NCBI RefSeq assembly: GCF_000175215.2
Contig: NC_014816.1
Location: 372,001 to 436,000 of the forward strand
DNA length: 64,000 bases
Source: Asticcacaulis excentricus CB 48
Lineage (GTDB): Bacteria > Pseudomonadota > Alphaproteobacteria > Caulobacterales > Caulobacteraceae
Direction of reading: 5' to 3'
A program made the position numbers and the translations under genes. This document shows, piece after piece, positions 58,330-64,000 of this stretch (position 1 is the stretch's first letter; the number at the start of each line of letters is the position of its first letter). The notes beneath the pieces were generated by a model that was given only the letters and a program-made list of their open reading frames with translations, had not been told where the DNA came from and did not search any database.

Positions 58330-58998
58330 ATGCGGAATAAGGCTCTGATCGCCCTGGCTGGGGTCGCATTGATGACCGCCGCCTGCACCACCACCGACCC
58401 GGTCACCGGTGAAGTCGTCCGCGACAACACCAAGACCAACGCAATTATCGGGGCCGCCGTCGGCGCAGGCCTGGGTTACGCCACCAACACCAACAAGGGT
58501 GAGCAGGGCCGCAAGAACGCCGTCATCGGGGCCGGTATCGGCGCTCTGGCTGGCGCGGCTGTCGGGCAATATATGGACAAGCAGCAGGCCGAGCTGCGCC
58601 GCGAGCTGGCCGGGACGAATGTCACGGTGACGCGCAACGGCGACAACATCATCCTCAATATGCCGTCGGATGTGACCTTTGGCTCTGGCAGCGCCTCGAT
58701 CGATGCCAGCTTCTACCCGGTGCTGAACGACGTGGCGTCGATCCTGAATAAGTACCCGTCCACGTATGTCGATATTGTCGGTCACGCCGACTCGACCGGC
58801 TCGGACGCTATCAATGAACCACTGTCGGAAGACCGCGCCAATTCAACGGCGGCCTACCTGACCAGCCGTGGCGTCGTCAACCAGCGCCTGTTCGTCGCTG
58901 GCATGGGCTCGCGCCAGCCGATTGCCTCGAACGCTACGCCGGAGGGGCGCGCCAAGAACCGCCGTGTGGAGATTACGTTACGCCCGGTGCAAGAATAG
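58330..58998 (+). CDS. OmpA-family lipoprotein (YiaD-like)
   Basis: A 222-residue outer-membrane lipoprotein. The lipobox is LMTAAC with Cys19. Glycine-zipper segments follow (AIIGAAVGAGLGYATNT and AVIGAGIGALAGAAVGQYM). The OmpA-like peptidoglycan-binding domain has VTFGSGSASIDASFYPVL, VDIVGHADSTGS and LSEDRANSTAAYL, ending GRAKNRRVEITLRP. GGAGAG lies before the ATG at 58330; a longer frame from 58204 would bury the signal. It is likely envelope-structural, and the gene stands alone. Confidence 0.94.
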   Translation: MRNKALIALAGVALMTAACTTTDPVTGEVVRDNTKTNAIIGAAVGAGLGYATNTNKGEQGRKNAVIGAGIGALAGAAVGQYMDKQQAELRRELAGTNVTVTRNGDNIILNMPSDVTFGSGSASIDASFYPVLNDVASILNKYPSTYVDIVGHADSTGSDAINEPLSEDRANSTAAYLTSRGVVNQRLFVAGMGSRQPIASNATPEGRAKNRRVEITLRPVQE

Positions 58999-59055
58999 AA
59001 TTCGTTAACGCTTTTTAGTAGCGGTATCGCAACCGCTCTGAAATAAGCTGGCGGC

Positions 59056-59868
59056 ATGAAACCCTCGTGCCGCCTTTTACCTGTCACTCGTGTCGCCCTG
59101 ATGGGCGCGCAGATGGACGTGGTAACACCTGATACGGTCATGGACTTTATCGCGGGCACGCGCGGGCGGCAGACCATCATCGCCAATCACAATTTGCATA
59201 GCCTCTATCTCTTCCAGAAATGTGCCGATATGCGCCGCTTCTATGCGCAGGCCGACTTGATCGAGATGGATTCAACGCCACTGATCCTGTGGGGGAAGCT
59301 GGTGGGGCATGAGATGAGCCGCGCCAATCGCTGCACTTATCTCGACTTCCGCGAAGACTTCTGGTCGCGCGCCGCCGAAGAAGGCTGGCGCGTGTTCCAC
59401 GTCGGTGGGGCGCCCGAACATAACCAGCTCTCAAAAGACGCTATTTTACGCCGTCACCCCCGCGTGAAACTTGAGGTGCGAAGCGGCTATTTCGACGTCA
59501 ATGGTCCAGAGAACGACGTCCTGCTTAAGGACATCGCCGCCCATAGGCCGGACGTGCTTCTTGTGGGTATGGGAATGCCGCGTCAGGAGCTCTGGATTCT
59601 CAATGCACTCGACCGTCTGCCCCCGTGCGCCATCCTTCCGGTAGGCGCGGCATTCGACTATGAAGCCGGTGTGATGAATACGCCGCCACGCTGGGCCGGG
59701 CAATGGGGCATTGAGTGGCTGGTGCGCTTCCTCTACGAACCGAAACGCCTGTTCACCCGCTATTTCATCGAACCGTGGACGCTGATCCCCTTCGTCATGG
59801 CCGACCTGCTCGCTCGTCGCCGTGCGCCCGTTAACCAATATGAAAGCGGCGCGCGCCAAAATCTCTGA
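59056..59868 (+). CDS. WecB/TagA/CpsF family glycosyltransferase (GT26)
   Basis: A 270-residue transferase that adds a sugar, typically N-acetylmannosaminuronate or N-acetylmannosamine, to a lipid-linked acceptor. Blocks: VTPDTVMDFIAG, IIANHNLHSLYLFQ, ADLIEMDSTPLILWGKLVG, WRVFHVGGAPEHNQLS, RPDVLLVGMGMPRQELWI, and VGAAFDYEAGVMNTPPRWAG. It lies 29 bases before pseB, so it is probably part of the same surface-sugar operon. Confidence 0.93.
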   Translation: MKPSCRLLPVTRVALMGAQMDVVTPDTVMDFIAGTRGRQTIIANHNLHSLYLFQKCADMRRFYAQADLIEMDSTPLILWGKLVGHEMSRANRCTYLDFREDFWSRAAEEGWRVFHVGGAPEHNQLSKDAILRRHPRVKLEVRSGYFDVNGPENDVLLKDIAAHRPDVLLVGMGMPRQELWILNALDRLPPCAILPVGAAFDYEAGVMNTPPRWAGQWGIEWLVRFLYEPKRLFTRYFIEPWTLIPFVMADLLARRRAPVNQYESGARQNL

Positions 59869-59897
59869 CTGACGCTGCAATAGCGTGAGGGTGTGTC

Positions 59898-60944
59898 ATG
59901 AGTGACCTTTTGCGAGAGTTTTCCCCGATCGGGGACCCGGTTCAGGGTAAGGTGGTGCTGATTACTGGCGGGACGGGCAGTTTCGGGCGAAAGCTCGTAG
60001 ACACGCTACTTGGCCGCTACGACCCTCGCAAAGTGATCATCTTCTCGCGAGACGAATTGAAGCAGTATGAGATGCGTCAGGCGCTGGAAGAACGCTATGA
60101 CGCGGACAAGCTGTCAAAGCTGCGCTTTTTCCTCGGCGATGTGCGCGACCGGCAGCGGCTGGAGCTGGCCTTCCGAGGCGTCGACGTGGTTGTGCACGCC
60201 GCTGCGCTGAAGCAGGTGCCGGCGGCCGAGTATAACCCTTCCGAATGCATCGCGACCAATGTCAACGGCGCGGAAAACGTCGTCTGGGCGTGCTTACAAC
60301 AGCGCGTGCAGCGGGTGGTGGCGCTTTCCACCGATAAGGCGTGTTCGCCGATCAACCTCTATGGTGCGACCAAGCTGGCGTCGGACAAGATTTTCGTCGC
60401 TGCCAACAACCTGTCCGGTGACATCGGCACGCGCTTCTGCGTGGTGCGATACGGCAATGTCGTTGGCTCACGCGGGTCGGTGGTGCCCTACTTCAACCGC
60501 CTTCTGGCGCAGGGCGCGACCGAACTGCCCATTACCGATATGCGCATGACACGCTTCTGGATTTCGCTGCATCAGGGCGTCGATTTCGTCCTGTCGTGCC
60601 TTGAGACCACGCGCGGCGGCGAAATCTTCGTGCCTAAGATTCCGGCCACCACGGTGTGTGACCTGGCCACTGCCATGGCCCCGCAGGCCGGCCATAAGGT
60701 GATCGGTATCCGTCCGGGTGAAAAGCTGCACGAGATCATGATTTCCGCTGACGATTCGCGCTCGACCTGGGAATTGCCGGACCGTTACTTCATTGAGCCG
60801 GAATTCGTCGAATACGCCCGCACGCCCACCAGCACCACCGGTGCAACCAAGGTCGACGAGGGCTTTGCCTATTCCAGCGATATCAACCCCGAACGCCTTG
60901 ATGTCGAGGGTATTCGCGACCTGATGAAGGCCTATCTCGCGTGA
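59898..60944 (+). CDS. pseB: UDP-GlcNAc 4,6-dehydratase (inverting), PseB/FlmA
   Basis: First enzyme of pseudaminic acid synthesis: converts UDP-GlcNAc to the 4-keto-6-deoxy altrose-type product. It has 348 residues of the extended SDR type. NAD site ITGGTGSFGRKLV, SRDELKQYEMRQ, the VVHAAALKQVPAAEYNP block, and the active-site LYGATKLASDK with Tyr-x-x-x-Lys are seen, as is RPGEKLHEIM. In Caulobacter the homologue FlmA is needed for flagellin modification (literature knowledge). Its stop overlaps the pseC GTG in GTGA. Confidence 0.93.
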   Translation: MSDLLREFSPIGDPVQGKVVLITGGTGSFGRKLVDTLLGRYDPRKVIIFSRDELKQYEMRQALEERYDADKLSKLRFFLGDVRDRQRLELAFRGVDVVVHAAALKQVPAAEYNPSECIATNVNGAENVVWACLQQRVQRVVALSTDKACSPINLYGATKLASDKIFVAANNLSGDIGTRFCVVRYGNVVGSRGSVVPYFNRLLAQGATELPITDMRMTRFWISLHQGVDFVLSCLETTRGGEIFVPKIPATTVCDLATAMAPQAGHKVIGIRPGEKLHEIMISADDSRSTWELPDRYFIEPEFVEYARTPTSTTGATKVDEGFAYSSDINPERLDVEGIRDLMKAYLA

Positions 60945-62134
60945 CGGCCACCCCGTTCCTACCCTACGGACGGCAGTCCATCGCCGACAGTGATATAGAG
61001 GCGGTGGTTGAGGCCCTGCGTTCGGATTACCTGACCACTGGGCCAATGGTCGAACGCTTCGAACGCGAACTGGCGGCCACCGTTGGGGCGAAAGAGGCTG
61101 TGGTCGTCGCCAACGGTACGGCGGCTCTGCACCTGTGTATGCTGGCGCAGGATCTGACGCCCAGCGATGTCGTCATCGTGCCGTCGATTACCTTTGCCGC
61201 CTCTGCCAACTGTGTGGCCTATTGCGGGGCACAGGTCGTCTTTGCCGACGTTGATCCGCTAACGGGTCTGATCACCGACGAGACCTTTGAGGATGCCCTG
61301 TCCCTGATCGGTCCGCAAAAGCGCTTTGCCGGGGTCATCCCCGTGCACTATGCCGGGCGTCCGGTCGATATCAGCCGTATCTCCGCTGTGGCGCGTGCGC
61401 GCGGGGCCTTTGTCATCGAAGACGCCTGCCATGCGCTGGGCAGCACAGGGCCTCAAGGCCCTATCGGGGCCTGCGCGGCATCGGACATGGCCAACTTCTC
61501 CTTTCATCCGGTCAAGACCCTGACCACCGGCGAAGGCGGAGCCATCAGCACCAATGACCTTGAACGGGCGCGCCGTCTGCGCCTGTTGCGTAGCCACGGG
61601 ATTGAGCGCGACCCGGCCCGCTTTGTAGGTCTCGGCTATGGCGACGGCGACGAAAATGGCGCGTGGGTTTATGAGATGCAGGTGTTGGGGTTCAACTACC
61701 GTCTGCCTGACATCAATTGCGCGCTTGGCGTGGCACAACTCAAGCGGTTGCCGGAGTTTATTAAGCGGCGAAAGGCGCTGGTAGCGGCCTATCAAGCTGA
61801 GTTGGCACAAAGCAACCTGCCCGTGTCGTGGATGGCTCCGGCCGCGGGCGATGATCCGGTGTTTCACCTGTTTGCCCCCGGCATCGACTTTGCGGCCGTG
61901 GGCAAGACCCGCGCCGAGGTGATGGCAGGCTTACGCGAACGCGGTATTGGCACACAGGTCCACTATATCCCCGTGCACCGTCAGCCTTACTGGCAAACAC
62001 GGCAACTGAGCCCGCGCGCCCTGCCGGGTGCCGATGCTTTCTACCGCTCGACCCTGTCGCTGCCACTTTATCCCGACATGGCCGATGGCGACCCGGCGCG
62101 CGTCGTCGAGGCGTTGAAAGAGGTGCTGGCATGA
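60941..62134 (+). CDS. pseC: UDP-4-keto sugar aminotransferase, PseC/FlmB
   Basis: PLP-dependent transaminase, second step of pseudaminic acid synthesis, 397 residues. It begins FLPYGRQSIADSDIEAVVEA, close to known PseC. PLP-binding blocks are NGTAALHLCMLA, VIEDACHALGS and the Schiff-base lysine in FSFHPVKTLTTGEGGAIST. The region GIGTQVHYIPVHRQPYW is typical of DegT/DnrJ enzymes. A GTG start overlaps the pseB stop, and its own stop overlaps pseI by four bases. Confidence 0.93.
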   Translation: MTATPFLPYGRQSIADSDIEAVVEALRSDYLTTGPMVERFERELAATVGAKEAVVVANGTAALHLCMLAQDLTPSDVVIVPSITFAASANCVAYCGAQVVFADVDPLTGLITDETFEDALSLIGPQKRFAGVIPVHYAGRPVDISRISAVARARGAFVIEDACHALGSTGPQGPIGACAASDMANFSFHPVKTLTTGEGGAISTNDLERARRLRLLRSHGIERDPARFVGLGYGDGDENGAWVYEMQVLGFNYRLPDINCALGVAQLKRLPEFIKRRKALVAAYQAELAQSNLPVSWMAPAAGDDPVFHLFAPGIDFAAVGKTRAEVMAGLRERGIGTQVHYIPVHRQPYWQTRQLSPRALPGADAFYRSTLSLPLYPDMADGDPARVVEALKEVLA

Positions 62135-63180
62135 CCCCCGAAATCCGCATTTCCGGCCGCAAGATCGGTACGGCTCACAGCCCCTATATCATTTGCGAAC
62201 TGTCGGGGAACCATAATGGCTCGCTCGAACGCGCGCTGGCGCTGGTCGATGCCGCCGCCGATACGGGCTGCGACGCCATCAAGCTCCAGACCTATACCGC
62301 CGACACCATCACGCTGAAATCCGACCGTCCGGAGTTTCAGTTGAAGGGCGGCCTGTGGGACGGTTATTCGCTCTATGACCTCTATGAGGAAGCGCATACG
62401 CCCTGGGACTGGCACCCGGCTTTGTTTGAGCGGGCGGCCAAACGCGGCGTGACGATGTTTTCGTCGCCCTTTGACGATACGGCGGTCGATTTTCTCAATG
62501 ATCTGGGTGCACCGGCCTTCAAGATCGCCTCGTTTGAGTTGATCGACCTGCCGCTGGTCGCCTATGCCGCCTCAAAGGGCAAGCCGCTGATTATGTCTAC
62601 GGGAATGGCCAATCTGTCCGAAATCGAAGCGGCAGTGGCTACGGCGCGCCAGTACGGCACCGGCGAGATCGTGCTTTTGCATTGCGTCAGTGAATACCCA
62701 GCCGACATCCGCGATGCCAATGTGCGCGTCGTCCCGGATCTGGGGGCGAAGTTCGGCTGCCCGTCGGGCCTCAGCGACCATACGTTCGGCACGGCGGCTT
62801 CGGTGGCCGCGATTGCGGTCGGCGGCTGCGTCATCGAAAAGCACTTCACGCTGGCGCGCGCCGATGGCGGGCCAGATTCGGGCTTTTCGCTTGAACCGGC
62901 GGAATTTACCGCACTGGTGAAGGACTGCAAGGACGCCTGGGCGGCACTGGGGCACATCCATTACGACACTTTGGGCTCTGAGCGCGGCTCCAAGACCTTC
63001 CGTCGCTCTCTCTATGTCGTTGAGGACGTCAAGGCGGGCGATATATTCACCAAAGCCAGTGTGCGCTCGGTACGTCCTGGGCTGGGGCTGCCGCCCGCGC
63101 GCCTGTGGGACGTGCTGGGCAAAAAGGCGATCCGGGACATTGCACGCGGCGAACCGCTCAGCGACGATATGGTGGGCTAA
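62131..63180 (+). CDS. pseI: Pseudaminic acid synthase, PseI (NeuB family)
   Basis: Condenses the 6-deoxy diacetamido hexose with phosphoenolpyruvate to make pseudaminic acid. It has 349 residues. The TIM barrel has ICELSGNHNGSLERALALV, KLQTYTADTITL, FSSPFDDTAVDFLN, LLHCVSEYPA, GLSDHTFGTAAS and IEKHFTLARADGGPDSGFSL. The C-terminal SAF domain has RSLYVVEDVKAGDIFTKASV. Kin include NeuB (sialic acid) and LegI; the PseB/PseC partners favour pseudaminic acid. The pathway genes pseG, pseH and pseF are not in the window. Confidence 0.93.
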   Translation: MTPEIRISGRKIGTAHSPYIICELSGNHNGSLERALALVDAAADTGCDAIKLQTYTADTITLKSDRPEFQLKGGLWDGYSLYDLYEEAHTPWDWHPALFERAAKRGVTMFSSPFDDTAVDFLNDLGAPAFKIASFELIDLPLVAYAASKGKPLIMSTGMANLSEIEAAVATARQYGTGEIVLLHCVSEYPADIRDANVRVVPDLGAKFGCPSGLSDHTFGTAASVAAIAVGGCVIEKHFTLARADGGPDSGFSLEPAEFTALVKDCKDAWAALGHIHYDTLGSERGSKTFRRSLYVVEDVKAGDIFTKASVRSVRPGLGLPPARLWDVLGKKAIRDIARGEPLSDDMVG

Positions 63181-63185
63181 TCGGT

Positions 63186-64000
63186 CTATCGGGCGTCCCA
63201 GTCGCGAATAGGGCTCAGTCGGCGCTCATTGATCAGTTTCAGCAACTCCGCTGCTGCCATCGCGTCCGACAGGGCGCGGTGGTGATTTTTCAACTCAATG
63301 CCAAATTCACGCGACAACGGCCCTAGTCCGTAGGCCGCCAGCCCCGGAAAGTGCCGGCGCATCGACGCCACGGTACACATTTTGGGATAACGGAAGGGCC
63401 GTTCTAGCCGCCGGTACTCTGCCGACAGGAAACCGTAGTCGAAATTGACATTGTGGGCGACGAAGACCGTCCCTTTCAGAAATGCATCGAAATCGTCGGC
63501 GATGTCGGCAAAGCGGGGGGCGTCCCTGACCATTGCGTTGCTGATGCCGGTCAGTTCGGTGATAAAGGGCGGAATGCGGCGTTCGGGATTGATCAAGCTT
63601 TGCCAGGTGTCGATGATCTCGCCATTGCGGATCTTCACTGCGCCGATCTCGGTCACGCGCTCATTGGCCGACTGCCCGCCGGTGGTCTCGATATCGACCA
63701 CCGTATAGACCTGATCCGGGTCGGGGTGGAAGGTAACGCGCAATATGCCCGCCTCAAATCCCGCCTGTCGCAGTAGGTTGAGCCGTGCCAGCTGGTGCCT
63801 GCGAACCTGATCGCCTTCGCCTTTGACCTCGATGAATCTGACGCCACACGGACCGATGAGCAGCAGGTCTGGAAAGCCGTCGCGCAAGCCTTGAAAATCG
63901 GCGCACAGGGCCGCCACTGTGTCGCGCACGGCCTTCGGCGGGGCGGCGCATAGAAAGTCATGCAGCAGCTTCTCTAAACCCGGCCACCAGCCGAAGATAC
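63186..64000 (-). CDS. VRR-NUC plus DEDDh exonuclease fusion, N-terminus cut
   Basis: The frame is open to the window end, so the N-terminus is missing. The first visible part (DGFPDLLLIGPCGVRFIEV, KGEGDQVRRHQLARLNLLRQ, AGFEAGILRV) has the PD...EVK...Q order of a VRR-NUC nuclease domain, as in FAN1. A DnaQ-like 3'-5' exonuclease follows: VVDIETTG (Asp, Glu), HNVNFDYGFLSAE (Asp), and HHRALSDAMAA (His and Asp). Both active sites look complete. Such a fusion would join structure-specific cutting to trimming in DNA repair; that role is inferred. It ends five bases past the pseI stop on the other strand. Confidence 0.8.
   Translation of the reverse strand, partial: IFGWWPGLEKLLHDFLCAAPPKAVRDTVAALCADFQGLRDGFPDLLLIGPCGVRFIEVKGEGDQVRRHQLARLNLLRQAGFEAGILRVTFHPDPDQVYTVVDIETTGGQSANERVTEIGAVKIRNGEIIDTWQSLINPERRIPPFITELTGISNAMVRDAPRFADIADDFDAFLKGTVFVAHNVNFDYGFLSAEYRRLERPFRYPKMCTVASMRRHFPGLAAYGLGPLSREFGIELKNHHRALSDAMAAAELLKLINERRLSPIRDWDAR

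Noticed and set aside
1..64000. tRNA, rRNA, CRISPR arrays or prophage genes
   Set aside because: No regularly spaced repeats, T-loop-like GTTCGANTC segments in cloverleaf context, rRNA stretches or phage gene runs were seen by eye; a covariance search could still find a missed small RNA.

Overview
The window reads as chromosomal DNA of an alphaproteobacterium, most likely a member of the Caulobacterales; an Asticcacaulis-like plant-polysaccharide degrader is my guess, not something proven here. Grounds for this are dense GC-rich coding on both strands, a DUF2794 protein, the rplU-rpmA-obgE-nadD-rsfS-rlmH order, PseB/PseC/PseI (FlmA/FlmB/NeuB-like) sugar genes, and a large TonB-dependent receptor beside pectin lyases.

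Region by region: 1-7.8 kb carries a partial AMP nucleosidase, a lipoprotein esterase, an oligogalacturonate lyase (PL22), an exported TPR-like protein in A/T-richer DNA, a cytochrome P450, and a small response regulator tail-to-tail with a sensorless histidine kinase. 8.1-17.3 kb is a rhamnogalacturonan locus: a PL11 lyase, a 719-bp regulatory gap full of palindromes and tandem repeats, a 1212-residue TonB-dependent receptor, and a PL26/YetA-like lyase. 17.3-19.6 kb holds a candidate small RNA with C-rich loops, a DUF2794 gene and an intact IS3-family (IS150-like) element sitting in the loop of an old intrinsic terminator. 19.6-29 kb contains a BI-1 membrane protein, a CitE-like lyase, an alkaline phosphatase with a good Pho box, zapE, a flavoprotein, a stand-alone receiver protein, asd behind a structured terminator-bearing leader, rarD and a class C beta-lactamase-like hydrolase. 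A gene-poor 0.7 kb follows.

29.7-44 kb has an exported SAM methyltransferase-like protein, an FdhF/YdeP molybdoenzyme, hydrolases, a Yip1 protein, the molybdenum cofactor operon moaA-moaB-moeA, a type B carboxylesterase, and an AraD1 sugar-acid enzyme divergent from a GntR regulator. Then come HPr and a proline-rich exported protein. 44-49 kb is the conserved ribosome/GTPase/NAD cluster on the minus strand. 49-58 kb holds a His-rich COG0523 metal chaperone with a WD40 partner, mtgA, an orphan HicB-like protein, a YaiI protein, an M2 metallopeptidase, a 2OG-Fe(II) oxygenase and a membrane-anchored S1 protease. 58-64 kb holds an OmpA-like lipoprotein, a GT26 glycosyltransferase, pseB-pseC-pseI, and a VRR-NUC plus DEDDh exonuclease fusion cut by the window edge.

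How they fit together: the PL22, PL11, PL26-like, TonB receptor and AraD1/GntR genes look like parts of a dispersed pectin-use system. A 10-bp palindrome (TATGATCATA) occurs both upstream of the receptor and between AraD1 and gntR, which would fit common control. The molybdenum cofactor operon lies near the molybdoenzyme that would need it. The pse genes make part of the pathway to pseudaminic acid, usually used on flagellin. Several gene boundaries carry related CTCC/GGAG palindromes. I see no CRISPR array, prophage, rRNA or tRNA. The strongest unexplained signals are the structured RNA candidate at 17.33-17.49 kb and the asd leader at 25.63-25.75 kb.
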